Of a stretch of DNA of 64,000 nt, positions 1 through 11,720 are shown in pieces (the first letter of the stretch is position 1; the number at the start of each line of letters is the position of its first letter). The DNA lies in assembly GCA_019054805.1 (NCBI GenBank), contig JAHQIY010000017.1:496001-560000 (forward strand). Direction: 5' to 3'. The notes beneath the pieces are model-generated. The model had not been told where the DNA came from. It searched no databases and saw nothing but the letters and a program-made list of their open reading frames with translations. The DNA comes from Brachionus manjavacas. Its lineage: Eukaryota; Rotifera; Eurotatoria; Ploima; Brachionidae. A program made the position numbers and the translations under genes.

Positions 1-290
1 CATTAATGATTGAAAATAAATTTTTAATTTCACATGAACAGTAGTTTTGGTTGATTGAGCATATAATGGAGCATTTTAACCAGTTTTTGTCCCAAAGGGT
101 TATTGTTCTTTTGCAGATTAACTAATTTATAAAGGAATAAACAAGAATTTATTTGAATTATTTCTTAAAAAATGAACATTTTTTTATTTTTAAATGAAAA
201 TAATCCCTATTAATAAACGATATGAGTTCTTTTTTATGCGTACAATTTTTTTTTATAAAATTAAAAATTTGTATCATTTTTAAATTAAAA
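1..290. other. AT-rich upstream region of the chitinase gene
   Basis: No gene is visible here. The stretch is AT-rich with long A and T runs and presumably contains the promoter and 5' leader of the chitinase that starts at 291. An in-frame upstream ATG at 222 exists, but it would put a lysine- and phenylalanine-rich extension in front of an otherwise normal signal peptide, so I do not use it. Confidence 0.5.
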
Positions 291-1905
291 ATGCTATTAT
301 TTATAATCATCACAATTTTATTTCATATCACTAATGCTAAGCGCATCATCTGCTACACTACAAATTGGTCTCAATATAGACCAGATTCAGCTCGATTCAT
401 TCCAGAAGATATAGATCCATTTCTCTGTACGCATATTATTTACTCATTCGTGAAAGTAAATGGAACTAAGTTGGCACCTGTCGAATGGAACGACGAAAGC
501 TCGGGGTCAATGATTGGCATGTACGAACGTACAACTAACTTAAAAATCAAAAACCCTCGACTTAAAGTGCTCATAGCTGTGGGGGGAGCTAATTTTGATA
601 ATGAAAATTTTGAGCAAATTGTATATGATGATTTTAAATTGGAACAGTTTGCTAACCATTCAATCGAATTTTTAACAGAGAGAAAATTTGATGGACTTGA
701 CATTGATTGGGAATATCCTATAGGACATAAAAATGGCTTTACTAAACTTTTTATGGTGAAATGTCTTTCAAAATTAATTAAAGAAATTTTTTAATAATTT
801 AACTAGATTTTGAAAAAAAAATTTGAAGAAAAAAATTTATTACTAACAGCTGCGGTTGCTGCAAGCAAGGAAAATATTGAAAGTTCTTATGAGTTATCAT
901 TTATTTCAAAGTAATAGTTTATTTAACTACATGTGAAGTTTTCAAAAGTTAATTAATGTAAAATTAATCAACAAAATTAAGGATTTAATTCAATTTAAAA
1001 TTGATTTTTATTTTGATTCTAATTTTAAATAAAAACTTCACATATTCTTTTAATTTACAAGAAAATTAAATAAAAAAAAAGATACATCGATTTTTTAAAT
1101 GTAATGACGTATGATTATCATGGTTCTTGGGAAAATTCCACTGGTCATGTAGCACCTTTATATTCGCGAATGTCTGAAGATGAAGAACAACAGCAGTATA
1201 ATGTAAATTATACAATTAGCTTCTATTTAGATAATGGAGTTCCATCGGAAAAAATAAATCTCGGTTTTGCTTGCTATGGCAAGTCGTACACACTAGAGGA
1301 AGAAGATAAAGTTCAATTTGGGTCTGCAGCAATTAGCGGTGGACATGGGGGAAAAGTAAATTTTCTAGATTTCAAATTATTCTTAATTAAGGGAATTTTT
1401 TAAGTTCACCAAGGACAATGGAACTTTGGCGTATTATGAAATATGTGACAGAATACAAGAAAGCTGGAATACTGCATGGGATGATGAGCACAAAGTTCCA
1501 TATGCATTCAAAGACAATCAATTTGTAGGCTTTGAGAACTACCGGAGTTTGAGAGAAAAAATTAAATATTTATCAGACAAAAAATTGGGTGGTATTATGT
1601 TTTGGTCCATAGATATGGACGATTTCTCTGGTTCTTTTTGTAAAAAAGGCAAATATCCAATGGTTAAGACAACTAAAAATTTGTATCTATCGAAAAAAAA
1701 TATAAAACCTAAGAAAAAAATGATAAATCATTGTGTGAATGGTGACGGAATTTACATTGACTTAAAAGATGGATGTGAACATTATTTTACTTGTGAACAG
1801 ACAAAGACATCTAGTTTCAAAGTAAAAATGTTCCGGTGTCCTGAAGGCACTCTATTTGATAAAAATATTATAGCATGTAATTTTGAAGAGTTTGCTGAAT
1901 GTTAA
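291..1905 (+). CDS. Secreted GH18 chitinase with C-terminal CBM14 domain (4 exons)
   Basis: Family 18 chitinase, hydrolysing beta-1,4 links in chitin, probably for cuticle, gut or egg-shell turnover. Exons by splice reading: 291-755, 807-910, 1082-1355 and 1405-1905, giving 447 residues with phases 0, 2 and 0. The ATG at 291 begins a classic signal peptide (MLLFIIITILFHITNA). The catalytic motif DGLDIDWE lies at residues 134-141 with Glu141 as the proton donor. The barrel motif MTYDYHG is at 1104 onward. LTAAVAA in exon 2 and the GG-H-GG/FTKDNGTLAYYEICD region across exons 3-4 are also family hallmarks. The last ~60 residues form a six-cysteine peritrophin-A (CBM14) chitin-binding domain. At ~450 residues it is a compact single-domain chitinase. 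Introns are short (about 50-170 bp). No disabling mutation was seen. Confidence 0.92.
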
Positions 1906-1951
1906 AATGCATTTTTATTTAAATAATTAAATTTTTATTTTGAAAAAAATT

Positions 1952-2033
1952 CGCTGCGAACAGGATTTGAACCTGTGCGGGAATAACCCAACAGATTTCA
2001 AGTCTGTCGCCTTAACCACTCGGCCATCGCAGC
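1952..2033 (-). tRNA. tRNA-Ser (anticodon TGA)
   Basis: On the minus strand the acceptor stem GCTGCGA pairs perfectly with TCGCAGC, followed by discriminator G, as usual for serine tRNAs. The anticodon loop is CTTGAAA, giving TGA (reads UCA-type codons). The long variable arm and 82-nt length fit a type II tRNA. The T-loop GGTTCAAATCC is intact and there is no intron. A T-rich tract follows the 3' end, suitable for Pol III termination. It lies 47 bp downstream of the chitinase stop, in the opposite orientation. Confidence 0.95.
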
Positions 2034-2629
2034 CCTTTAATAAAGTTAAATTTTATTTTTTAATTAAACAATTTTTTTATCATAATCTTCTATTTAATAA
2101 AAAATTTTATATCAAAATTTTTTTTTCAACTTTTTTATCGCAGCTTTTTGGCTAAATAGAACAAGTTTAAATTTTTTTTTTGAATAATTTAAGAAAAAAA
2201 TTTAAATTCTTTTTTAAACTTTAAACTTTAATTAAAAAATATAAAAATTACATTGGTTTCTTTATGGCTCATATTTTGAGTTATTTTACTTGAGATTTAA
2301 AATAATGAAAATTGATTTGTTTTATAAAAAATTAATCAATGATTTAATTATTAATCATTCAACTCGATGGTTGAATTTATATATTTTCTAATTAAAGTTT
2401 AAAGTTTAAAAAATAATTTACAATATTTTTTATTTAATTTTTCAAATAAAATTGAACTTTTTCAAACACAAAAAATTTCAAGATAAAAAAAGATAAACAA
2501 AAAAAGGCTCATGGTAATATTTTTGGATTAAAAAAAATTCAATTATAATACTTAATAGGTTTACTTCGCTTTCAAAAATTAACTAAAAAACAATCAAACA
2601 TTTTAAATTAAAAACAAATACATCGTCAA
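2034..2629. other. Intergenic AT-rich DNA between two tRNA genes
   Basis: Very AT-rich with runs of A and T. I see no coding exon, structured RNA or transposon end here. Confidence 0.5.
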
Positions 2630-2649
2630 GTCTCTATGGCGCAATCGGC

Positions 2650-2686
<37 letters not shown>

Positions 2687-2703
2687 GAATCCACCTAGGG
2701 ACG
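2630..2703 (+). tRNA. tRNA-Asn (anticodon GTT)
   Basis: The acceptor stem GTCTCTA pairs with TAGGGAC (one G-U), with discriminator G. The anticodon loop CTGTTAA gives GTT. The D-arm GGCGCAATCGGC and T-arm GGTTCGAATCC are canonical. There is no intron, and a T-run at 2707-2712 is a Pol III terminator. Confidence 0.96.
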
Positions 2704-3300
2704 AATTTTTTTCAAATTCAAAAATTTATCCAATTTTTTTTTTTTAATTAATGTAAACAAAATAAAAAAAAAAGATCTATTGACATACATAGATGTTCTC
2801 CCCTCAAAGGACGGTTTGCACCACTTTTGATGTGACCCCAGTATTTTAATACACCAAATAAAAAATTTTCTTTAGGTAATAAAGATATCTTTTTTCCAAG
2901 CCAACAGATTTGTGGTTCAAGAGTTAAAGCGTCTCAAAGTCGTTTTAAAAGCTTTTTATTCTAAAATCAAACCTAGAATTCATTGACAGACACCTCGATT
3001 GTGTTTTCAGAAATTTTTCGTGAGTCTTAACAGTCATCTTTTTAATTAGACTACTTTTTAGTTAGATCTGTTTCATACCAAAAATAGTCCAAAAGTCCTA
3101 TTTTTTTTCTTTTTCCTTATTTAATTCTTGTGGAGCATAGGGTAACAAAAAAAGCATAAAATACTTAAACATAGATTATTTTGTAATGTAACTAATACAA
3201 ATGTATTTTTAAATTTGTTGATAATTTTAGTTGTTAGAAAAAAAGTAGAAAAATCACATTTTTTGAATAAAAAAATTCAATTTTATTAGTAATAATTTTA
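2704..3300. other. Intergenic DNA with a short GC-richer patch
   Basis: Bases ~2790-2850 are richer in GC than the surroundings (around TTCTCCCCTCAAAGGACGG) but show no open frame or recognisable RNA fold. The rest is AT-rich with no feature I can name. Confidence 0.35.
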
Positions 3301-3302
3301 TA

Positions 3303-3613
3303 AACTGCCAAAAGTTACAAAGGGGCTTTATCTCTGGTACAGAAGGTGATTTTGAGGATTAAGCCGACAGATTGGGCTTTAGTTTTCCATGCCTGTTCAT
3401 AATTTTTTCCTAGGGCCGTAGATGGGTTAGTGAAGGTGATGTCATTGGTGGTGATTGTCTTATTTTCTTGATCTCTATCGAGTTTTCATGCAAAGACAAA
3501 GTCTGCACTGCTACATTTCCAGAGGCATACATCCACTTCATAACGGTAAATTGAAATTTGATATCAAGATTAAAAGAAAAAGTATTATTGTTTCCTAAGC
3601 AATTATTAGACAT
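3303..3613 (-). pseudogene. Frameshifted small ORF downstream of the virus-like gene
   Basis: On the minus strand an ATG at 3613 opens a 67-codon frame. Around 3470 the coding-like signal appears to move to another frame, which then stays open until a stop near 3318. The two halves together would make a protein of roughly 100 residues, polar and Asn/Thr-rich, of unknown family. It sits about 400 bp downstream of the 514-codon virus-like ORF on the same strand and could be part of the same insertion. The need for a frame change suggests decay, or else a short intron that I cannot define. Confidence 0.25.
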
Positions 3614-4016
3614 GTAATGTCAAGTTTACTTTAATTTAAATATTTTAAAACATTCCTTTTATTGAACTTTAATAGGTTTAAATTACTTAAATTGATTTGA
3701 ATAACTTTTAAGGACAAAAATATTTGATTTTTTTAAAATTTAAAATTTTTTTAAGTGAAAAAATAAATCTTTTTAAGTTTAAATGAATTAATATAAAATT
3801 AATGAATTTGTATTTTTGAATTAACTTAAGCTAAATTATTTAAATTATTAATTGTTTTTGTATTACGATTTTAATTATTAATTATTAATAAATCAGAGGT
3901 GATAATGAACCATTATTATACATAACATGTGTAGTAATGATTAGTATTTATTTTCTTAAAATTATCAAGATTATTGGATTAATTTAGTTTTAAGATTTTA
4001 GATGATCGATTTGATC

Positions 4017-5561
4017 TTAAAATTTGATCTGAAAGTTCAATTTGCCGTCTTCTTGTGGACCATCATTAATGGTCGGATTCATCCAATGTTGAATGCTGCT
4101 GTCAGCAGGAAGTATCGGTAAATGGGCAATGCATTCGTCAGAGGTAATATGATGTGCTCCCGGTCCGAATAACAATAAGGGAGTACAGGATGGACCGGTT
4201 GGAGACAAACTTCCAAATAATCGTCCCACACATTGGTTAAGACCGAATAATCCGAGAAAATGGTTTATATGAGCCATCATTATATTATTTTGATAACTAG
4301 CCTCAAATAATCTGTACATTTTAAATTTTGCATGGCTGTCGTGATTAGATTTCTCGGTAGCTGCTCCGAACAACCTAGGTCCTAAATAGTGCCATGATGA
4401 TAGGATTGCCATGGCTCTCAGACATCCATCAATTATCAGATCTTCAAATTTGGGTTTGATCCAGGTGGTTCTGCAAGTGTATCGCTCAATAAAGTTCGGA
4501 TACCTTGCAGGAAATAGGGCTAAGACTTGTAATCGACAATGAGGAAGGTGAATAGCCACATGATCAGTGATAAATGAACCTACACCTGACGGTCTTCGCA
4601 ACCAAAAAGCAACAAATCTCAAAGCTTCCAGCCACCATTCTGTTTCCCCCACAAATTTGAGAATTTCTTGAGCGACTTGGTCTATGTCATATGAATTAAG
4701 ATACTGGGCTCCAATCATAGGCTGTACTTCGTGGGTATGTGCTACAATTGTCAATGACATTTCAGGCCAAACGTGGGCGGCATTAGAAACATATGTGTTG
4801 CTCACTGGAGACGTACGGCATGTGGCCATCACAAATACATTTATAAATGCGGCAGGATCATGATCTGGTACAATAATCGTGTTCACACCATTATTAGCAT
4901 CACGTATGTACTGTGCCAATTTAAAAGCATTTGGTATAAAGTCTGCTCTAGGTGGCTGGACGAAATGAGTATATCTGACTTGATTAGGTAGTTTCTCATT
5001 TGCCACTGTGGTGATCCAGAGAGAGGCTAATCTAATTATAAGCCTGAACACATTATACTTGTCCTTGGTCAAATTGATAAAAGATCGCACGGTAACTGGT
5101 CCTATATCAGTCATTCTAGCATCACATATTACGCGGCCAAATTGATCCAGTGTATTTAGCGTCCTTTTGTTTTGGTTCCAGAATGGTAAGTCTGTAAATA
5201 ACGATGCTAAAGGCACTAAGCGATCATACCATTCAGCATTATTATATTTCCACAAAAAATTTGTACCAGGCTGGTGATCCCAAACACGCCCGTAGTCAGA
5301 TGATTTCTTTATTCTTCCTTTTGCATCCAAACCTGTGAGACTGAATCTGAAATCAGGTTCCTCTGATACTGTTAGCATATTTGTATACAGCGGCATGGGA
5401 TCGAACATATTTATTGGCTCAGTTGGATTTTCGGATATAGATGTGGTAATAGGAGGTGGTAATTCGTGCTCGTTCATAAATTTTTTTGTGAAAGAACGAT
5501 CTGCTCTGCCATTTTCGGGAAATGTGGATTGAAAATACGGTACTGTAAGAGCATTCCTCAT
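4017..5561 (-). CDS. Intact intronless 514-aa ORF, candidate endogenous viral structural protein
   Basis: One uninterrupted frame of 514 codons with no introns, and markedly richer in GC than the flanking DNA. The protein has no signal peptide or transmembrane helix. It is mixed alpha/beta in appearance and rich in Trp, Pro and His in its C-terminal half. The conserved-looking core includes ALRFVAFWLRRPSG (about residue 310) and a Gly/Pro/Leu-rich tail. I do not recognise an animal cellular family. The overall look (large intronless globular ORF, no repeats, isolated between tRNA genes and a host gene) resembles capsid proteins of toti-like double-stranded RNA viruses captured in animal genomes. 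That is a hypothesis from style, not from a match. A long T-run lies immediately upstream of the start on the plus strand (~5579-5593). The absence of stops suggests recent capture or selection. Confidence 0.4.
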   Translation of the reverse strand: MRNALTVPYFQSTFPENGRADRSFTKKFMNEHELPPPITTSISENPTEPINMFDPMPLYTNMLTVSEEPDFRFSLTGLDAKGRIKKSSDYGRVWDHQPGTNFLWKYNNAEWYDRLVPLASLFTDLPFWNQNKRTLNTLDQFGRVICDARMTDIGPVTVRSFINLTKDKYNVFRLIIRLASLWITTVANEKLPNQVRYTHFVQPPRADFIPNAFKLAQYIRDANNGVNTIIVPDHDPAAFINVFVMATCRTSPVSNTYVSNAAHVWPEMSLTIVAHTHEVQPMIGAQYLNSYDIDQVAQEILKFVGETEWWLEALRFVAFWLRRPSGVGSFITDHVAIHLPHCRLQVLALFPARYPNFIERYTCRTTWIKPKFEDLIIDGCLRAMAILSSWHYLGPRLFGAATEKSNHDSHAKFKMYRLFEASYQNNIMMAHINHFLGLFGLNQCVGRLFGSLSPTGPSCTPLLLFGPGAHHITSDECIAHLPILPADSSIQHWMNPTINDGPQEDGKLNFQIKF

Positions 5562-5593
5562 TTTAAAAGATTATAACTTTTTTTTTTTTTTTT

Positions 5594-8142
5594 AATTTTT
5601 AATAAAATTGTTCAAACTTAAAGCTGACCTAAAACGCTTTTAAAAATGTCTGTTTGTTTTTTAAAAAAAAAGATTGTCAAAAAAAGTTTCAGATTCTACT
5701 AATAAAAAGTTTAATGTGCTTAAACAAGTCTTCACTTTAAATTCATTTCACAAAAGCTCAATTGGGTTAAATCAGGAGATTTTTTCTAATTGTTAAAAAA
5801 AATAAAAATGAATCTAAAAAACAAAGATTTCCAAAATTAATTTTTCTGCATTTTTGAAAAAAAAATTTAAACTGATTTATAAAATTCCATCTTGTATTCA
5901 AATTTTATTTTCTATAAATATTTTTTGACGAAAATCAGAAAACAGTTATAGGATTTTTTATTTAAACAAAAAAGAAATTTTGAAAAATTTTGAAGTGTAT
6001 TTATGATAGCAGATTTATCATTCAGGTTGTTCTCACTTAGATGGAGACGCTGCCTTACTGATTAACCGCTTGAGACAAAATTTAGTCCACTGATTCTTCA
6101 TGGTGAAATACCACTTAATTTTCTTTAATTTTTTAAGTACTTGTTCTTTACATTATCTGTTGACTAGTATTGGTCATCGATTTTCGATTCAGAAGCCGAT
6201 TAACTTATAAATCGACTAAATTTTTTAAATCAATTCTGTATTATTGTGTAATTTTAAAAATAATATTAATATTAGAAAATAAGTTATTTAAAGTTATTTA
6301 AAGCTAAAAACACAATTTAAGGATAATAATTATTCAAAAAAATATTTTAAAAATAATTTGGTGTATTTTTCGTCTTTTAATGAAAATTTCCATACAAACT
6401 AGAAAAAGTTAGAAATTAATTAAATTGTAAATTAATTATTGATAAAAAAAAATGAGGGTTACTTTTGCAATCTTACTGCACTGAAATTAATAGATTAAAG
6501 CAAAAATAGGAAATTTAGTTTTAAAAATAGGATATATAATAAATCTTTTTATATTACATATACAAAAATTTTTGAATTGACAAAATATTTATTTTTTTAA
6601 TTGACATTTAATTATATTAATTGACAAAATATCATTTTCTAAGTTTTTATGGTTTTAAAACAAAATATTTCGATTTTATTTATTTTTTTTATACAATTAA
6701 GAAAAAATTTTCTTTAAAAAAGATAAACATTTTATCTCATTTCATAAATTGATTATTAGAATTATTAGAAAAACAACTTATCAAAATACTCAAACATTTT
6801 GATATATAAAATATTAAGAGTTTTTAAAAAGAAATATCGTTTAATTGTTTAATATTCTATATACTTTCATTAAATATTGCTATTTCAAATGGTTTTCTTG
6901 GGAGCAACATTTATGAAAGATGTAAAAAAAAACATGCACCAAATTAATAATAAAAGACAATTTTTGTTTTTGATAAATTCATATTATGTCATTTGATTTT
7001 TTATTAAACATCCTTTTTTTTTTAAAAACCACTCCCATCATTCTATTCAAACAATCATTCTATTTTTATTTTTATTTTGATGAATGTTATTTTAAAAAGA
7101 TACCTTCTCCTGTATATAATAAATAAAATATTGCTAGCGGCTCTTACATTACACCTTTATTATCTTGATACATTTCATGGTTATTAAAAAATAAATTTTT
7201 AAGTTCAAAAATGGAACTTATTTTCCCTCATTATAAAAACCTTTCACCTCCTGAAAAAATTTAGAGCCCCAAGTTTTTAAATTGATTTTGAATATTTTTT
7301 TAAAAGTCTGGTAAAATTTTAATTACCCCCATTTATTTTTTTTTAATTAAATCTGAACATTGCACTATTTTGATGCTTTTTCAAAATTGTTAAAAATTAT
7401 CATTATAAGACGAAAAAATTAACCATTTTTTAATCCAATCTTTTGAAAAAATTTAGTCCATTTTTAAATTTTACCAATCGATTAGATTCGATTTCCAACA
7501 ATATTGTTAACTTACTGAAATTACTGAAATAAAATTTACAGATTTTTCACAATCGATTGTCGAAAGTTTTTTGAAAAAAATTTCAAAAATTTAACTTTTA
7601 GGAAAATTTTTTTAAAGCTTGAATCAGCTTAGATTTGAATTTATTTGTTAGTATACGAAATTTTAAAGTTTTAAATATTATAGAATTTAAAAAAAAATTA
7701 ATTCTTCACTTTTATATTTAAATTAAAATGTAAAAGTGAAGACTTTAACTGCAGACAATTCTAAAAAACGTAAGTATTTCTGAATTTTTAAAGAAATTTT
7801 TAAAAGAAAAATTTTAAGATTTGTATTTTTTGGCATTTTTGAGCATAAGAAAAAGAATAATTTGTTGAAAAAAAAATTTGATATTCTATTATTTGATTAA
7901 ATTCAAAATATTGCCAATAATGTACAAAGTGTTCTCATAGTAAAAAAAAATTGCCTTATAAACTTGGCATTTTTTTAGCTATTGCACAACCAAAAGTTTT
8001 TAATGAAATTTCTTGTGATATGATGAAATTATTACCTTAATAATAAAAAATACTAACTGCTCAATTTAAAAATAAACGCAAAAATTTTTTCAAACAATCA
8101 AGAAAATTTTATTTCTTAGCGGTCTCCTGATTAGATCTAAAA
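5594..8142. other. Long AT-rich intergenic region upstream of the Y-box gene
   Basis: About 2.5 kb dominated by A/T runs. A GC-richer segment at ~6000-6120 contains no ORF. A repeated AATTGACA word occurs around 6575-6640 and recurs near 12.3-12.5 kb. Near 8115-8140 a polypyrimidine tract ending in AG may be the 3' splice site of a 5'-UTR intron of the Y-box gene. Confidence 0.4.
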
Positions 8143-9063
8143 ATGGCTGAAGTCGAAGAAAAACTACCTGAATTGAATGTTGAACCAGAGAAATCTGTTG
8201 AAATTGCGGAAAATAAAAAAGCTGTGCAAAAGCCTTTAATTGAGCAAAAAGTGACAGGAACAGTCAAGTGGTTTAATGTGAAAAATGGATATGGTTTCAT
8301 AAGTCTTGATGATAAAGAAGCAGACATATTTATTCATCATAGCGGAATAGCTAGGAATAATCCAAAAAAGCACCCAAAAAGTGTAGGTGAAGGAGAAAAG
8401 GTTGAATTCGATATTGTTCAAGGCGAAAAGGGACTTGAGGCGGCCAATTTAACCGGACCGAATGGTGAGCCAGTTCAAGGTTCTAAATACGCTTTTGATA
8501 AAAAGAAAAAAAATAAAAGACGTAAAAGAATAAATAGGAATCCGCGTCAACTGATCAGTAGTGAACCTTCAGATCAGATAAATAATCAGATGCAAAATAA
8601 AAATACTGAACAAGCAAATTTACCTTCAAGACCAAAGAGAAATAGAAAACGGATGCCAAGAAGAAATCCTCAACAACAACACAATGAGAGCGTCGGTCCA
8701 TCCCAAAATAATCACCAAATAAAAGAAGAACAGCCTAGAACATACAATAATTACAACCGAGAGCCCAGAAATACAAGAGGACCTATGAATCAATACGACC
8801 AAGTACCACGAAGTTTCTACGGACCAAGATCATTTGTAAACAGTAACAGATATTATGACCAAAGTAACAATCGACGTTCAAATAGAAGATACGAACCACA
8901 GGTGCAACCAATAATGGACAATATGAATAGCCAATATAATAGACGTCCATTCAACAAAATGGATTATCAGGATAATTTTTATAGACCAAGACAAAGAAAC
9001 TATCTAGGTCCAAGAAGATTTAATAGACCTAGACTTAGTGAAAGTCAACCAGTTGCTGAATAA
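8143..9063 (+). CDS. Y-box / cold-shock-domain RNA-binding protein
   Basis: 306-residue homologue of the YBX family, which packages and regulates mRNA in cytoplasmic mRNPs and binds single-stranded nucleic acid. The cold-shock domain spans about residues 36-106. It starts at GTVKWFN and has RNP1 (NGYGFI, 48-53) and RNP2 (DIFIHH, 61-66), followed by the animal Y-box signature [24 protein letters not shown]. The C-terminal ~180 residues are low-complexity and rich in Arg, Asn, Gln and Tyr, with alternating basic RR/RPRR clusters as in YBX proteins. The coding region is a single exon. The ATG context (AAAAATGGC) is good. A possible splice acceptor just upstream suggests a 5'-UTR intron, which argues against a processed retrogene. 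AATAAA signals follow at ~9385 and ~9663. Confidence 0.9.
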   Translation: MAEVEEKLPELNVEPEKSVEIAENKKAVQKPLIEQKVTGTVKWFNVKNGYGFISLDDKEADIFIHHSGIARNNPKKHPKSVGEGEKVEFDIVQGEKGLEAANLTGPNGEPVQGSKYAFDKKKKNKRRKRINRNPRQLISSEPSDQINNQMQNKNTEQANLPSRPKRNRKRMPRRNPQQQHNESVGPSQNNHQIKEEQPRTYNNYNREPRNTRGPMNQYDQVPRSFYGPRSFVNSNRYYDQSNNRRSNRRYEPQVQPIMDNMNSQYNRRPFNKMDYQDNFYRPRQRNYLGPRRFNRPRLSESQPVAE

Positions 9064-10874
9064 ACTTGCTATGATTGCTAAAATTTTATCTTTAATTTTT
9101 TATAAGACTTTCGAATCAACACCTCTAAATCGTAATTCAATAAAAAAAAATCAGTAAAAGTAAAATTATTATTCAATGTTTGTTTTTGAAAATCTAGAAT
9201 TCTAATTTTTGCATTGCAATTTTTTCGAATTTTCAGATACTTTTCATCATGGACTGCTAAGTTATGTACAGAATGAAGTCTTGTTTTTAACTTTTTATAA
9301 AATTGGATAATAGAATTTTGATTTTTATTCAATAAATTAATACAGGGAATAATTGTGTAACTAGTTTTTATAATGGTCTAACATTGAATAAATGGAATTT
9401 TTTTTTTTTGTTGTACATTTTCAATAAGCCTTAAAGTTAAAAAAAGCCAAAAAAATAGATTTGGTTTTTTTGAAAAAAAAATCAAACAGAATAAAATTCA
9501 AAATATCTCTTATAATAAATTTAGATTATTTGACAATTTTTCCGGTTTTTTAACAGAGTTTTCGAACATATTTTCTTGAATTTTCAACCAAAAAAAGTCT
9601 AACATATTTCAATTATTACAAGTAAATTGTAAATACTATAAAGATATTTTATACGATGTGTTGAATAAATCAGCAACTTAAATAATTTAATTTTTGCTTT
9701 TTATTTTTTTTTAAGTCGCCTATGAGGTGCAGTTTATAAATTATATATAAATAAATAAATAAAATAAAATATTTCAATTGTTGTGTTCGATTTTTTCTTT
9801 TTTTTGAATAAGAAACTTAAATCAGTTAATCTAATCTGACGCATAAATCAATTTGGCATCTCTCTTCGAATTGTTGAACAAGTGGCGCAAGCTTTCCAAT
9901 GTGACATGTGCAAGGTGATGGAGTTCTGCAGGTTCGGTAAGATCCCCTTAGCAGAATCTGAGTTACAAATGGGGGATAAAATTTGAACAAAAAACACTAT
10001 TAAATGTATCTTTTAATGCTGATTATGAATTTCTTATTGAAAAATTCAAAAACTTAACCAATTTTATGTCATTTCAAAATAAATTAAGTTAAAGAAAAAA
10101 AATCTCATAACTAATTTGCGATCAAATAAAAGAATTTAAGGTTTTACCCAGTTTAAGTATATTTTCAAAAAAATTTTGAAAATTTAAGCAGTAACCTAAA
10201 ATTATTTACAAATCTTACTTTTTAAAAAATTTACTATTTATAATATAAAAAAAATTATTATTACCAAATTACCAATCTTTGGTCGAAGAATTTTTTACAA
10301 ATCGATTTGAAAACCATTTTCCTTGCACAAAGACCAAATGTAGTTAGTTTGAATTTGTCATTAAAGTAGAGTTGTTTAAAAGTTACAAGTCCACACTTTT
10401 TTTTAATTTAAGTTCGGACTTAAATTTTAGTGACTTTGACTAGGCCGCCACAAAAACGGCAAAAAACTCTTTAAAAGAAAATGTCCTTGCGTATAGCTCG
10501 ATTTAATTCAATCACATTCTCTAATATGATTCAAGCTTAGTGCTTGTCAGGCTTGTACGCTTTTTTTCATCATTTCTAATTCTTTTGCATAAATTTCCAA
10601 TCCTTTTGGGGCTTAGAAGGCGTCTCTTCATCGAGATATGGTTCAAAAAAGTGTAATTGTGGTAAAAAGGAATCATTTAATTCAAGTAGATTTTGAAATT
10701 TACAAAAAAAAAGAAAATATTTCTGGGACGTTCAGAACTCCGGTGTTAAGCCTTAACATATATTTTTTAAAATAAAAATTAACACATTTTAAATCAAAAA
10801 TGAATTTATTATTACATTTTTTAAATTACTTTTAGATTTGATGGAAAAAAGAAATTATCAAAAATTTTTTAAAT
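9064..10874. other. 3' flank of the Y-box gene and gene-free AT-rich DNA
   Basis: Contains candidate polyadenylation signals and then AT-rich DNA. A GC-richer island at ~9838-9975 carries a 48-codon open frame with four cysteines in its centre but no recognisable domain. A patch at ~10440-10660 is also of higher complexity without a coding frame. No gene is supported. Confidence 0.4.
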
Positions 10875-11083
10875 AACGGGTGAAGACAAAATTCCCATTT
10901 TTTTTCAAGAGATCATAACTCCTTCATTTTTAAGGAATGAAGACTGATGATTGCAACATAGAGAATTTAAAGCTTTACAAAATTTACAAAGTTTTATCTT
11001 TGAGATTTTGAGTCTTAAAAAACAACAACTTTTTAAAGTGTTTGCTATTTAGCACACTCGCTGGCTAGCCAGCTACAGTCAAA

Positions 11084-11117
<34 letters not shown>

Positions 11118-11720
11118 TTTTGGAACCCTGGGTGTAAAAAATTTTTTTTTGCCCCTTCAAAAAAAATGGGGGTTTTTGAAGTCGTAGATTACGAATTTTG
11201 AGTCAAAAATGTGAAATTCAGATAGCACTAAAGTTTTGAATTTCGTGAACTTTAATAGAATTTTTTCTACTAGTTCATTTTTTCGAATTTTGTCAGGCCG
11301 ACTCTTGACACCTTCTATTAGGGTCTGTATTGATGTTAGGCTGATTTCACGAAGGTATTTTAGCATCCTGAGTTTCAATTGAAGAAATGTTTTCGCTTCC
11401 CGGCTATTCTCGTAGACTTCTCTTTCAATATCGACCAAAAATCTTCAATAGGATAAACTTCAGGCAATTTGCCGGTTCCATCTTGTTGACATGATCGATT
11501 GAATTTTCGAGCATAAAGTCCAAGGATGCTTCTTCGTAATGAAAGCTCACCAAGTCAGGCCTAAATATTGAATTTTGTCTAATTTGTCTGATGCTCATTG
11601 ATGATGAGAAGCTATCTCCTGCTCAAACATTCATCTCGGTAAACCATCTGATCAATTGCATTGCAACTTTCAATGAAATATTGCTCTGAGGGTCCTTTCG
11701 CGGACACAGCAACCTAAACT
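10875..11720 (-). mobile_element. Decayed Tc1/mariner-family transposon (3' half of transposase)
   Basis: Minus-strand translation of 11157-11720 gives, in more than one frame, the C-terminal half of a mariner-like transposase. A stretch resembling R-P-D-L-x-S-x-H-Y (second catalytic Asp region, ~11535-11563) comes first. It is followed by PIEDFWSILK (third catalytic acidic region, ~11434-11455) and the downstream helix VYENSREAKTFLQLKLR, then SRPDKIRKN near the C-terminus. Frameshifts and stops separate these blocks, so it is dead. At 10876-10888 the words AACGGGTGAAGA match the terminal repeat of the second mariner relic at 33809, so this is likely the 3' end of the element. The 5' end and first catalytic Asp are missing. 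Confidence 0.72.
11083..11115. repeat. (CTA)n microsatellite
   Basis: About eleven tandem CTA/ACT triplets inside the mariner relic, between its terminal repeat and the transposase C-terminus. Confidence 0.9.

Noticed and set aside
222..290. Upstream in-frame start of chitinase at 222
   Set aside because: It would bury the signal peptide behind a basic, hydrophobic AT-encoded extension; 291 gives a standard secretory N-terminus.
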